A model generated the notes under the pieces. The model made no database searches. It had not been told where the DNA came from and saw only the letters and a list, made by a program, of their open reading frames with translations. A program made the position numbers and the translations under genes. A stretch of DNA of 64,000 nucleotides from Marinilabilia salmonicolor (GTDB taxonomy: Bacteria > Bacteroidota > Bacteroidia > Bacteroidales > Marinilabiliaceae): NCBI RefSeq assembly GCF_003003035.1, contig NZ_PVTS01000001.1:186001-250000 (forward strand), written 5' to 3'. The number at the start of each line of letters is the position of its first letter. Position 1 is the stretch's first letter. Shown piece by piece: positions 43,573-52,350 of the stretch.

Positions 43573-45876
43573 CTAAGTGATTATTTTAAGTTTGGCAAAT
43601 TTAAGCAATAATTGTTTTTGACCTGCATTTTTAAAAAACACAGTGGCTTTGATGTTTGGAGCGACTCCCTCCAGATGCAGAACTTTTCCCTGGCCGAAAC
43701 GCTCGTGTTCTATTATTACGCCCGGCTGAATTTGGCTTTGTTCGCCCGGGGCGAGAGAATTAAAGCGCGATGGGGAATCATTGTTCTGGAGTGTTTTTCC
43801 GCTGAAATTAAATTTTTTCTTTTCCTGAGCGGAGTCATCTTTCAGGTTGAAACGCTTCTTTTTTGCAAACGACCCGGTTTCCTTACCTGTTGGTGCAAAG
43901 CTTCGTGATTCAGCAGGAATGTTCAGGTACTCCTGATTAATTTCGCCTAAAAACCTGCTGGGGCGGGCAAATGTTAATTCTCCGTATTTATATCTGTTTC
44001 GGGCACAGGTGAGGGTAACTCTCTCTTCTGCACGGGTAAGTGCTACGTAGAACAGGCGGCGTTCTTCTTCAATTCCTGGTTCAGTTGCTGAAGCCATCGA
44101 CGACGGAAACAATCCTTCCTCCACACCAACGATATAAACATTTTTAAATTCCAGCCCTTTGGCTGCATGGATGGTCATTAATGTGACTTTATTTAGGTCG
44201 TCGGGTTTGTCATTGTCCTGATCGGTTAACAATGAAACTTCTTCCAGAAAATCAACCAGACTGTTGTTTTCTCCGCTCTCCTGCCTTTCATCTGAGAATT
44301 CACGAATGGCATTGAAGAGCTCTTCCAGGTTTTCAATGCGTGTTTGGTTCTCCTGCGATTTTTCCTGATGGAGCTCTTTCATGATACCACTCTGTGTGGC
44401 TATTTCATTGGTAAGATCAAAGGCGGACATATTGGGAGCCTGGCTCATAAAACCTGAGATTAATCGGGCAAAACTGCTTAGTTTCTTCAGGGTTCCGCTG
44501 TTAAATCCGGTGTTGGGCAGGGCAGGGTTGGTTATTACCTCCCAAAGACTCAGATTGTTCTGGTTTGCCAGATTTTCAATCTTTTCCATGGTCGTTTTCC
44601 CGATTCCCCTTGCGGGATAGTTGATTACCCGTTTGAGGGCTTCGCTGTCCCGTGGATTAACTGTAATTCTCAGGTAAGCCAGAAGGTCTTTTATCTCTTT
44701 GCGTTGGTAAAATGAAAGACCTCCGTATATTTTATAAGGCATGTTTTTCTTGCGGAGTGCTTCTTCAAATATCCGTGACTGTGCATTGGTCCGGTAGAGA
44801 ATGGCAAAATCCTGATATTGGCACTGGTTCCTCAGGCGGGTGTCATTAATGTCGTTGATGACAATAAACCCTTCATCCACATCGGATTGTGCCTGAAACA
44901 TATTAATCTTCTGGCCTTCTTCGTTCTGTGAATAGACCTCTTTTTTTATCTGCTTGTCGTTGTGCGCAATGATGCTGTTGGCTGCGTTTACAATATTTTG
45001 GGTGGAGCGGTAGTTCTGTTCCAGTTTAAAGAGCTGGTACCCCTGATAGTCGTTTCGGAAATTAAGGATGTTTTCAATTTTTGCTCCCCGAAAACTATAA
45101 ATACTTTGAGCATCATCACCTACCACGCAGATGTTTTTATGCTTCTCTGCCAGCTTTCGGGTGATCAGGTATTGTGAAAAATTGGTGTCCTGATACTCAT
45201 CAACTAAAATGTATTGAAAACGGGTTTGATATTTTTCCAGAACATCGGGGTTGTCACGAAACAGGATGTTGGTGTTGAGCAGCAAATCATCAAAATCCAT
45301 GGCTCCTGCCTTTCGGCACTCTCTCATGTAACGTTGGTAAATTTCCGGCATTCTGAACAGACGGGCTGCTGCATCTGCACTTGTGCGCTGGGGGTCCCTG
45401 GCATAAACGGCCGGAATGATTAAGTCATTTTTTGCTGCGGAGATTCTGCCCAAAACCGTTCCGGGGCGGTAGGCTTTTTCTTTGTTGAGCCCCATTTCCT
45501 TGAGGATGCTGTTGATGAGACTTTTGGAATCAGCAGTGTCATAAATGGAGAAAGAGGAGGGATAACCCAGTTTTTCTGATTCGATGCGAAGTATTTTGGC
45601 AAAAACGGAGTGAAAGGTGCCCATCCATAGCTTGGAGGCTGTTTCCTGTCCTACAATTTGTCCGATTCGGTTTTTCATTTCCCTGGCTGCCTTGTTGGTA
45701 AAGGTCAATGCCAATACCGACCAGGGTGCTATGCCTTTCTCCAGCAGATAGGCGATTCTGTAGGTCAGTACCCGGGTTTTTCCCGATCCTGCTCCTGCAA
45801 TGACCAGAGAAGGTCCTTCGGTGTTGATTACCGCTTTATGTTGTGCTTCGTTCAGCTGTTGTAAATAATTCTCCAC
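43573..45876 (-). CDS. UvrD/PcrA-family ATP-dependent DNA helicase
   Basis: 767-residue superfamily 1A helicase. Motifs are in order: Q motif LNEAQHKAV, Walker A GAGSGKTRVLTYR, FTNKAAREMKNRI, Walker B VDEYQDTN, GDDAQSIYSFRGA, LEQNYRST, LMTIHAAKGLEF and VALTRAEERV. The C-terminal tail has a Tudor-like segment (GVIIEHERFGQGKVLHLEG) typical of PcrA. It serves in repair and in clearing stalled RNA polymerase or RecA. The start codon is GTG at 45876. Confidence 0.95.
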   Translation of the reverse strand: MENYLQQLNEAQHKAVINTEGPSLVIAGAGSGKTRVLTYRIAYLLEKGIAPWSVLALTFTNKAAREMKNRIGQIVGQETASKLWMGTFHSVFAKILRIESEKLGYPSSFSIYDTADSKSLINSILKEMGLNKEKAYRPGTVLGRISAAKNDLIIPAVYARDPQRTSADAAARLFRMPEIYQRYMRECRKAGAMDFDDLLLNTNILFRDNPDVLEKYQTRFQYILVDEYQDTNFSQYLITRKLAEKHKNICVVGDDAQSIYSFRGAKIENILNFRNDYQGYQLFKLEQNYRSTQNIVNAANSIIAHNDKQIKKEVYSQNEEGQKINMFQAQSDVDEGFIVINDINDTRLRNQCQYQDFAILYRTNAQSRIFEEALRKKNMPYKIYGGLSFYQRKEIKDLLAYLRITVNPRDSEALKRVINYPARGIGKTTMEKIENLANQNNLSLWEVITNPALPNTGFNSGTLKKLSSFARLISGFMSQAPNMSAFDLTNEIATQSGIMKELHQEKSQENQTRIENLEELFNAIREFSDERQESGENNSLVDFLEEVSLLTDQDNDKPDDLNKVTLMTIHAAKGLEFKNVYIVGVEEGLFPSSMASATEPGIEEERRLFYVALTRAEERVTLTCARNRYKYGELTFARPSRFLGEINQEYLNIPAESRSFAPTGKETGSFAKKKRFNLKDDSAQEKKKFNFSGKTLQNNDSPSRFNSLAPGEQSQIQPGVIIEHERFGQGKVLHLEGVAPNIKATVFFKNAGQKQLLLKFAKLKIIT

Positions 45877-45921
45877 GAAAAAACAGATTTCTTCGGTTTT
45901 TAATTTTCGGGTGTTAGTGGG

Positions 45922-48114
45922 CTACTTCGTTTGGTTTTCGGGTGTCAAAACAATGGTTAAGTTTTCGAATCCTGCTTCCTGAAAGGGGTTTTGTTGCCCC
46001 GCAGGTTTTAATTTCAGGTATTCCGGTTCGGCCGGGATGGAAATGGTCTGTTGCCACCAATGTGCATCGGACAGAGACTTGAGGTCAAAATAATCTTTGC
46101 TGCCCACCCGGTTGTAATTTTTAATCAGGAGGATGTTTTTTCCTTTTTTGAGGTCAAAAACCAGCTCTTTAATCAGCGGAGTGCCGGGGACATTATTGCG
46201 GCTCAGGAGTATTTCCTCCTGGTTGAACCAGACATGCATACCATCGTTGCCCGTTACGCGGTAACAATATTGTTGTTCATTCTCAGACTCTATTTCCACA
46301 TAGTAATATCTGGTGGACATGGGAAGGGGGATGAGGTGCGAATCTTTTGTGTTTTTGAGATTGTGCCATGATGTGTTCAAAATTCTCAATCTGTTACTGC
46401 CATTGGGGTTTACGTGAACCTCCTTTAAATCTCCGTAGAAAATCTCCGAACGATAGATGTCTCCGGTTTGTATGGTGTCGTATTTGGAGCAAACCAGGCG
46501 GCTCTGTTTTCCGTTTAGGACGATTTGTTGTTCGCCATTTGCGGTTTCAACTGCAATTTCTTTTCCTTTCAGCGTTTGAAGGAACCGAAATTCTGCCTGC
46601 TGTGGATGCCCGGCGCTAAGGTGCCAGGTCAGAGCCGTTGAGGAAGGAATAGCCGTAATCTGATCCTGTTGTGTGATACCTGTGTGATGAAAAGCGTTGG
46701 TGTTATCCAATGTCAGCGTGTCTGCAGCGTTGATGCTGATGCCCCTTTCGGGTATCGGACGGATAGTCTCTTCAAATTCTGCCTCAATTACAGGAACTTC
46801 CATCGGATCGGCCATGGCAGGGGCTGTCCAGAGAATCTCATTTACGTTGCCTCTGTTCACGACTTCCAAAGGGATGCCACTACCCAGAAACCGGGCTGCT
46901 GTAATTTTATTGTTCAGTCCTGAAATTCTTATGGATGAAGAGGCAGGAACAGATTCCATAAAGAGGTAAAGCTTATTCTCTTTTCTGGTTATTTTGTAGT
47001 TGGAGGCTGCCGTTTTGAAAGGGCTTTCCATGGTCTCATATACTGCTTCCCTGTTTACCTTTATCCAACGTCCCAGGTTTTTGAGCACCTCTTCTTCTAC
47101 TCCTTCTGTGGTTCCGTCTGCTTTGACTCCAATACTTAGTGAGTAATTTCCTCCGGATGATAATACCCGAATCATTTCTTTGACTTTCTTCTTTGCTATG
47201 GGCAGAGGATCCACCTCGGATTTGGTATCTTTGTATCCTCGTGTATCAGAGAATGCGGATGCAAGCATATTCCATGCAACATCCGGTGTTTTTGCGGGGA
47301 GCGAATTATACTCTGAGGCAACAAAATCTCCCATATCGTTGCCAATGCCATCGCTAATCAGGCATTCAGGTTGAAGTTTCTTTATCAGCTGCCGTAAGTC
47401 TCTGCTTTGTTCCGGGGTGTTTAATCCTGAATAAAGATATAGCTCGGATACCGAACCGTAATTGGTCAGCAATTCTTCTATACGTTTGAGATTGACATTA
47501 TGATGTTCTTCTGTTACGGGAGTGTTGTGATTCTCCGACATTGGCATAGCAGCCGGCAGGTGCCAGTCGGTTAGAGAGTAACTGAGACTAAGCTTGATGT
47601 TGCCGGATTCACAGGCATCCGACATCTCTTTTACAAAATCTTTATTGGCCGGAGTGAAATCAACCGAATTGAAATCTGTTGTTTGGGTTTTAAATAAGCA
47701 AAATCCATCATGATGTTTGGCATCCAACACAATTCTTTTCATTCCGATGTCACGGGCAAGATTAACAATCTCGTTGGCATCCCATTTTTTAGGATCGAAC
47801 TCACGTGCTTTTCGGGCATAATTTTCGGGAGTAATTCCTGCCAATGCACGGATATTCTCCGCTGCTCCGTCAATCGGTTGGTTTTCTGTTTTTCCCTCAT
47901 AAAGTGAATAAACCCCAAAATAGACGAAAAGTGAGAGTTTGTCTTTTTTCCACTCTTCAAGGTTCTTTTTTGAAGATTCTGTGTTTATTTCTTCCGGCGA
48001 TGGCTCTTTTTTTGTTGTTTTTTTCTTTTCAGGAGAGGAACAGGCAGCTATGATGATGACCAAAAGCATGGCTGCATAGCTTTGTGGTTTGTATATCAGG
48101 GGTTTGTTGTGCAT
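45922..48114 (-). CDS. GH29 (alpha-L-fucosidase)-like lipoprotein, nucleophile apparently missing
   Basis: About 730 residues. Lipobox IIAAC. The GH29 barrel is recognisable (LSLFVYFGVYSLYEG, RIVLDAKHHDGFCLF, SLTDWHLP). The segment that normally contains the nucleophilic Asp (WFDG type) reads SELYLYSGLNT, with Ser in place of Asp, so ordinary fucosidase activity is doubtful. C-terminal beta domains, including one ending in a carbohydrate-binding-like fold (YYYVEIESENEQQYCYRVTG), follow. I chose the ATG at 48114 because the upstream one overlaps a perfect -7 box. Confidence 0.75.
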   Translation of the reverse strand: MHNKPLIYKPQSYAAMLLVIIIAACSSPEKKKTTKKEPSPEEINTESSKKNLEEWKKDKLSLFVYFGVYSLYEGKTENQPIDGAAENIRALAGITPENYARKAREFDPKKWDANEIVNLARDIGMKRIVLDAKHHDGFCLFKTQTTDFNSVDFTPANKDFVKEMSDACESGNIKLSLSYSLTDWHLPAAMPMSENHNTPVTEEHHNVNLKRIEELLTNYGSVSELYLYSGLNTPEQSRDLRQLIKKLQPECLISDGIGNDMGDFVASEYNSLPAKTPDVAWNMLASAFSDTRGYKDTKSEVDPLPIAKKKVKEMIRVLSSGGNYSLSIGVKADGTTEGVEEEVLKNLGRWIKVNREAVYETMESPFKTAASNYKITRKENKLYLFMESVPASSSIRISGLNNKITAARFLGSGIPLEVVNRGNVNEILWTAPAMADPMEVPVIEAEFEETIRPIPERGISINAADTLTLDNTNAFHHTGITQQDQITAIPSSTALTWHLSAGHPQQAEFRFLQTLKGKEIAVETANGEQQIVLNGKQSRLVCSKYDTIQTGDIYRSEIFYGDLKEVHVNPNGSNRLRILNTSWHNLKNTKDSHLIPLPMSTRYYYVEIESENEQQYCYRVTGNDGMHVWFNQEEILLSRNNVPGTPLIKELVFDLKKGKNILLIKNYNRVGSKDYFDLKSLSDAHWWQQTISIPAEPEYLKLKPAGQQNPFQEAGFENLTIVLTPENQTK

Positions 48115-48141
48115 AATAGACGTGGTTGTTTTTTTCGCTTT

Positions 48142-48149
48142 CAAATATA
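48142..48149 (-). promoter_or_regulatory. -7 promoter element of the GH29-like gene
   Basis: Perfect TATATTTG on the minus strand, 28 bases before the ATG at 48114. It argues against the longer frame starting at 48144. No clear -33 TTTG was found. Confidence 0.5.
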
Positions 48150-48311
48150 AGCATTCCTGTGTGATGGTACATGAAACTGTTCTATAGATTTGAATTTTGG
48201 TGTTTTAATATTGCAATAGTCCGTTAAGTTTTTTCAAAGTTTTGGAAATTAAGCCTTTCGGTCTAAATGAATGTTTTTCATAAAATTCGGAATGCCAATG
48301 CTATACATCTT

Positions 48312-48339
48312 TTCTAATCTCTAATTTCTATAATCTAAC
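48312..48339 (-). repeat. Short heptanucleotide array TAGNNNN
   Basis: Four units on the minus strand: TAGATTA, TAGAAAT, TAGAGAT and TAGAAAA. It lies between divergent genes, about 170 bases from the -7 box of the GH29-like gene. It is the same unit type as the his/trp arrays but does not follow a stop codon. Confidence 0.6.
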
Positions 48340-48421
48340 GATCTATTAATATCAGATTCACAATTAATTTCTCTTTTCGTACGTTTTATTATTGTAATTT
48401 CGTCACTTATTCTAACGGTTA

Positions 48422-49654
48422 ATGATTTTCAGAATGTTCTCAATTAGGTCTTTACTGTTGTTTTTTACTGTTTTTCTAATGGCTTCAGTCAGTGTTCGCG
48501 GACAGCTTTCTGCGGAGAATGCACTGGTGGCTCAAACAGAATATTCATCCGCTACTCCTAACGATCAGGTGTTTTGTTTTCCCGAAGGAAGTTTCATGTC
48601 AGTGCGGTTTGATTATGCCGGAAACAATCCTTCGTTTGCCTGGTTTCAGCATGACGTAACCGACAACAGTTGGGACAATCAACTGGCCAATTCAGGGAAT
48701 CAGCTTACTGCCGGAACTCCCGGCGGATATCGGGTGGTTGTGGAAGATGAAGCCGGTGTGGTTGTTGCAGATGAAAGGTTTTGGGTTTACAACACTCAAA
48801 AAATAACAAATGTAGAGGCTGAGATCACTTATGATGATTGTTATGGTGTTGAAATGTCTGCCTCAGCAGATACCGTTCCTTTGATTTTCTACGATCCGAT
48901 GGACGGAAGTTTTGGGGGCGTAAATTACAATCTTGCTTTTGAGTGGACTACTCTGCCCGAAGGTGACGGGTCGCAATCAGGAAGGACTGTCGAATTTGAT
49001 GCTCCTTTTGAGGATCTATCCTACGTGGTTTCCGTTTCCGACCGCTTTGGGAATGTTCTTGAATCGACCATTGATTATTCTGCCATTGCTGTTGCTGCAG
49101 AATTTGAAGCCGATGTGAAAAAAGATACTGTTCCAAACGAACGCCATTCTGATGCGCAGGGGTCCGCTCCCATCGAAATCAAATTTAACGATCAATCGCA
49201 GGGGAAAGTAAATGCCTGGGAATGGACTTTTGGAAATTCGGGGCAGTCGGTTGAACAAAACCCGCTGTTTGTGTTTTCTTCAGCGGGAACCGACAGCGTA
49301 TATTTGCGGGTAGTGAACCGCGACTCGGGCTGTGAGAGCCTCAGTGCTCCGTTTGTGGTAAGCGTATGGGAATCGGAACTGGAAGTGCCAAATGTTTTTA
49401 CACCAAATGGAGATGGTATTAATGACCAATTCAGAGTGGCTTACAAATCTATTAAGAAGTTTGAAATGGTGGTTTTTAACCGTTGGGGCCGCCGGGTTTA
49501 TGAGGGAAATGACCCTGCACGTGGCTGGGATGGTAAAATAGGTGGAACCATGGGGGCTCCGGGAGTATATTTTTACTATATACGAGGTGAAGGATACAAT
49601 GATAATGAAGTGCACAGAAAAGAAGGCGCTGTTCACCTGATCAGGGGGAAATAG
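48422..49654 (+). CDS. Secreted protein with type B (CHU_C) T9SS sorting domain
   Basis: 410 residues. Signal peptide ending near VSVRGQ; an Ig/PKD-like segment in the middle (KVNAWEWTFGNSGQSVEQNP). The C-terminal ~85 residues are a gliding-motility-associated type B sorting signal: VPNVFTPNGDGINDQF, MVVFNRWGRRVYEG, WDGKIGG, APGVYFYYIRGEG and a final GAVHLIRG. It should be exported by the type IX system and handled by a PorP/SprF-like partner; one such gene lies at 52.4 kb. The function of the N-terminal part is not recognised. Confidence 0.9.
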   Translation: MIFRMFSIRSLLLFFTVFLMASVSVRGQLSAENALVAQTEYSSATPNDQVFCFPEGSFMSVRFDYAGNNPSFAWFQHDVTDNSWDNQLANSGNQLTAGTPGGYRVVVEDEAGVVVADERFWVYNTQKITNVEAEITYDDCYGVEMSASADTVPLIFYDPMDGSFGGVNYNLAFEWTTLPEGDGSQSGRTVEFDAPFEDLSYVVSVSDRFGNVLESTIDYSAIAVAAEFEADVKKDTVPNERHSDAQGSAPIEIKFNDQSQGKVNAWEWTFGNSGQSVEQNPLFVFSSAGTDSVYLRVVNRDSGCESLSAPFVVSVWESELEVPNVFTPNGDGINDQFRVAYKSIKKFEMVVFNRWGRRVYEGNDPARGWDGKIGGTMGAPGVYFYYIRGEGYNDNEVHRKEGAVHLIRGK

Positions 49655-49700
49655 AGCAGGGAAGGCGGTCTGAAAAAATCAAAAAAACAAATACTAAAAG

Positions 49701-50642
49701 ATGCAATTGGAAAAAAACAAAGAATTGATTCGAATAGGAGTATTTTATGATGGCAATTATTTCTTTCATGTAAGCAACTATTACAACTACGTACATTCAA
49801 AACATAGCCGGATCAGCATCTCCGGATTACATGATTTTATTCGCAATAAAGTGGCTTCGGTGGAATATGGCCCCATGGGGTTTGCGCATAGTCAGATTGT
49901 AGATGCGCATTATTTCAGAAGTCGCCCCGGTGCCGCAGAGGCCAGCCAGAAAGGGAATTTGCTTTATTACGACCGGGTATTTGATGATATTCTGATGTCA
50001 GAAGGTATTACCACGCACTATCTTCCTCAGAAAAGTAATGCAGGTGGCAACTCCCGATTCGACAAAAGTATTGATGTTTTACTGGCGCTTGAAGCTTTTG
50101 ACCTGGCCTTTCACAACCGATTCGACGTAATCGTGCTTATAGCGTCTGACAGTGACTATGTGCCACTGGCGCGAAAACTTAATTCCCTCGGAGTGCGTAT
50201 TATGCTGCTCTCCTGGGATTTTGATTATCGCGATGACTATGGAAATCACCGGGTGACACGCACTTCTCAGGACTTGTTGAATATGGTGACTTATCCGGTT
50301 TACATGGAGGAGATTATTAATGAGCCAAAGCCTGAGGAGATTCCACTGGTGGAAAGCCTTTTTGTGAATAAGGACTCGGGAGCTAAAAATGAGCAGCCCA
50401 CTCCCGAACAAGAGGAGGAACCTCTGGGGGAGGATTATGAGGTGAGTACCATTTTATCTGTGAAATCGGGCTATGGTTTTATAAAGTATCCGCCACTTAA
50501 TTTATTCTTCCATTATGAAGCAGTGGTCGGGTGTGATTTTAATGATCTCGAACCGGGCGATCAGGTGAAATTCAGAATTGTAACCAACGAAAAAGGGGAT
50601 GATGTGGCGATGGATGTGGAATTGACCAGTCGCACTGCCTAA
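49701..50642 (+). CDS. NYN-domain (PIN-like) protein with C-terminal cold-shock-like domain
   Basis: 313 residues. The N-terminal ~200 form a LabA-type NYN nuclease-like domain, with acidic residues in GVFYDGNYFFH, RFDKSIDVLLALEA and VLIASDSDYVPLARKL at the metal-binding positions. After an acidic linker, residues about 248-310 resemble a cold-shock domain (VSTILSVKSGYGFIKYPPLN, then LFFHYEAV, LEPGDQVKFRIV). This suggests an RNA-binding module guiding an RNA nuclease (inference). It is probably a separate unit 47 bases after the type B protein gene. A hairpin follows the stop. Confidence 0.85.
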   Translation: MQLEKNKELIRIGVFYDGNYFFHVSNYYNYVHSKHSRISISGLHDFIRNKVASVEYGPMGFAHSQIVDAHYFRSRPGAAEASQKGNLLYYDRVFDDILMSEGITTHYLPQKSNAGGNSRFDKSIDVLLALEAFDLAFHNRFDVIVLIASDSDYVPLARKLNSLGVRIMLLSWDFDYRDDYGNHRVTRTSQDLLNMVTYPVYMEEIINEPKPEEIPLVESLFVNKDSGAKNEQPTPEQEEEPLGEDYEVSTILSVKSGYGFIKYPPLNLFFHYEAVVGCDFNDLEPGDQVKFRIVTNEKGDDVAMDVELTSRTA

Positions 50643-50677
50643 AATAAAAAGAGGCTGTCTTTGTGGGACAGCCTTTG
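50641..50677. terminator. Terminator hairpin between NYN and nitroreductase genes
   Basis: AGGCTGTC pairs with GACAGCCT around a seven-base loop, flanked by A-rich sequence on the left (a T-run for the minus strand). It serves the nitroreductase gene best and may stop the convergent NYN gene too. Confidence 0.75.
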
Positions 50678-50682
50678 AAAAA

Positions 50683-51258
50683 TCAGCATTTGATAATAAT
50701 TTCATCCAGTGCTCTTTTGGGCACATGGTGTGTTTGAGTTTCGTCTCTCCAGTATTTGATGTTGTCATCTTTCAGGTCTTCGATAACTACCTGTTCTCTT
50801 GGTTTGCCCAGAGCAATGACTTCAACAATTTTCAGATGCTTTGGGATCTCCAGTGCATTGGATAGTTTCAGCCTGTCCACCGAACCAATGATGCAGCCAC
50901 CCAGATTTTGTTCAACAGCTCCCAAAAGTATGCTCTGTATGGCAATGCCGTCATCACAAAAATAATTATCTGAAATTTTTGTGTCATTGAGTACTACAAT
51001 GTAAGCCGAGGGTCTTTCTCCTTTTACCGGGCCGTCCCAGTTGGGCAGGTAACCAGCCCAGGAAAGGTGCGGAAAGATTTTTGCATTGGTTTCAGCATCG
51101 CAGGAGATGAAATATTTGAGGGTTTGAGCGTTGCGGGCTGACGGGGATAGGCGGGCAAGGTCAACAAGGCCTTCCAGAATGTATTGAGGAATGCTTTCTT
51201 CTTCATAGAAACGACGATAACTTCTGTTTCGTCGGATTAAATCTTTCAGGTTGTTCAT
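50683..51258 (-). CDS. Nitroreductase family flavoprotein
   Basis: 191 residues of FMN-dependent fold. The FMN-binding pieces LIRRNRSYRRFYEEESIP, LARLSPSARNAQTLKYF and GIAIQSILLGAVEQNLGGCIIG are present, and the later LEIPKHLKIVEVIALGKPREQ is family-typical. It reduces quinones or nitro compounds with NAD(P)H; the natural substrate is unknown. It is read in the same direction as the Fe-SOD gene upstream, with a 63-base gap, so an oxidative-stress unit is possible. Confidence 0.92.
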   Translation of the reverse strand: MNNLKDLIRRNRSYRRFYEEESIPQYILEGLVDLARLSPSARNAQTLKYFISCDAETNAKIFPHLSWAGYLPNWDGPVKGERPSAYIVVLNDTKISDNYFCDDGIAIQSILLGAVEQNLGGCIIGSVDRLKLSNALEIPKHLKIVEVIALGKPREQVVIEDLKDDNIKYWRDETQTHHVPKRALDEIIIKC

Positions 51259-51321
51259 AGTGTTTGGTTAATTTGAAAAATCAACTCCGGCATTTTGTCC
51301 GGAGCTGATTGGTTTAAGTTG

Positions 51322-51897
51322 TTAGAATCTTTTTCCAACGATGTCCCAGTCCACACAATTCCAGAATTTCTGGATGTAATCGGGCCGCTTGTTTTGGTAA
51401 TCGAGGTAATAGGCATGCTCCCACACATCACAGGTGAGGATGGGGGTAAGTCCGTTTCGAAGCGGGTTTCCGGCATTGCTCTCTTTTACAATCTCCAGTT
51501 TGCCATTGCTGTTTTTTACCAGCCATGCCCATCCTGAACCAAACAATGTGGCGGCAGCTTTGGCAAATTCTTCTTTGAATTGCTCAAACGATCCAAATGC
51601 TTCGTCAATGGCTTGTGCCAAAGGCCCCGTGGGCGCATTCCCTCCCTTGGGCGAGAAAGAAGAAAAATAAAAGGTGTGGTTCCAGACCTGGGCTCCGTTG
51701 TTGAAGATACCTCCATCGGCTTTTTTGATGATGGTCTCCAGATCGGCATTTTCAAATTCGGTTCCCGGCACCAGATTGTTCAGGTTGTTTACGTAGGCCT
51801 GATGGTGCTTGCCATAATGAAATTCCAGTGTTTTTTTTGAGATGTTTGGTTCCAAAGCATCCAAATCGTAAGGTAATTGAGGAAGTGAAAAGTTCAT
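51322..51897 (-). CDS. sodB: Superoxide dismutase, Fe type
   Basis: 191 residues from ATG 51897 ([17 protein letters not shown]); the upstream extension to 52044 has no support. Metal ligands are in [32 protein letters not shown]. The Gln in NNGAQVWNH is the hydrogen-bond partner characteristic of iron SODs. It removes superoxide in the cytoplasm. A second, Mn-type SOD lies at 61.3 kb. Confidence 0.95.
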   Translation of the reverse strand: MNFSLPQLPYDLDALEPNISKKTLEFHYGKHHQAYVNNLNNLVPGTEFENADLETIIKKADGGIFNNGAQVWNHTFYFSSFSPKGGNAPTGPLAQAIDEAFGSFEQFKEEFAKAAATLFGSGWAWLVKNSNGKLEIVKESNAGNPLRNGLTPILTCDVWEHAYYLDYQNKRPDYIQKFWNCVDWDIVGKRF

Positions 51898-52350
51898 AGT
51901 GCTTATTTTATTTGTTAGTAATTTGTTTTCTTCATGATCGTCTGCTTTACATGAATACAGCAGGCTTTTAAAAAGCGAGATTTTTTCTTTCAATGGAATG
52001 CATAATGTTGTTGCGTTTTTAAAAGGCCAAAGGTCTTTAAGCAATAGCCCAGGGCAACGCCCTGGGAGTTGATGTATCTCTTACGTCCCTCCCATTATTG
52101 GTCGCGATGCGACCAATAATGGGAGGGGGATTTGTTACAATTTTCCCGGGGCGTTGCCCCAGACTATTGCTCTCAGGCTTTTAGCCTGTTTTCACCGTAT
52201 CTTTCTTATATATCAGGTCGGTTAAATGCGTGATGCCTCGATGTGATCCAAATGTATGTCGATGCATGGATCATTCACCATTCTAACAAATATAATAAAA
52301 ACTAAAGAATTATTTCTCTATTTTTTTCATCGTTTACGATGTTGTCCAAA
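51898..52350. other. Intergenic region between sodB and the PorP/SprF gene
   Basis: About 450 bases. The middle is taken by the REP-like cluster (52043-52235). The remaining ends are AT-rich and hold the sodB promoter, which I could not pinpoint, and the 3' side of the PorP/SprF gene. No ORF is credible. Confidence 0.5.
52043..52235. repeat. REP-like palindrome cluster (family C, copy C1)
   Basis: Nested inverted repeats. An inner perfect palindrome, 52087-52127, has 19-base arms (CCCTCCCATTATTGGTCGC with its complement) around GAT. An outer pair, CAATAGCCCAGGGCAACGCC and GGGCGTTGCCCCAGACTATTG-like sequence, encloses it. It is followed by CTCTCAGGCTTTTAGCCTG. GGGCGTTGCCC palindromes of this sort are widespread REP-like sequences in Bacteroidota. 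It lies upstream of sodB. Confidence 0.75.
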
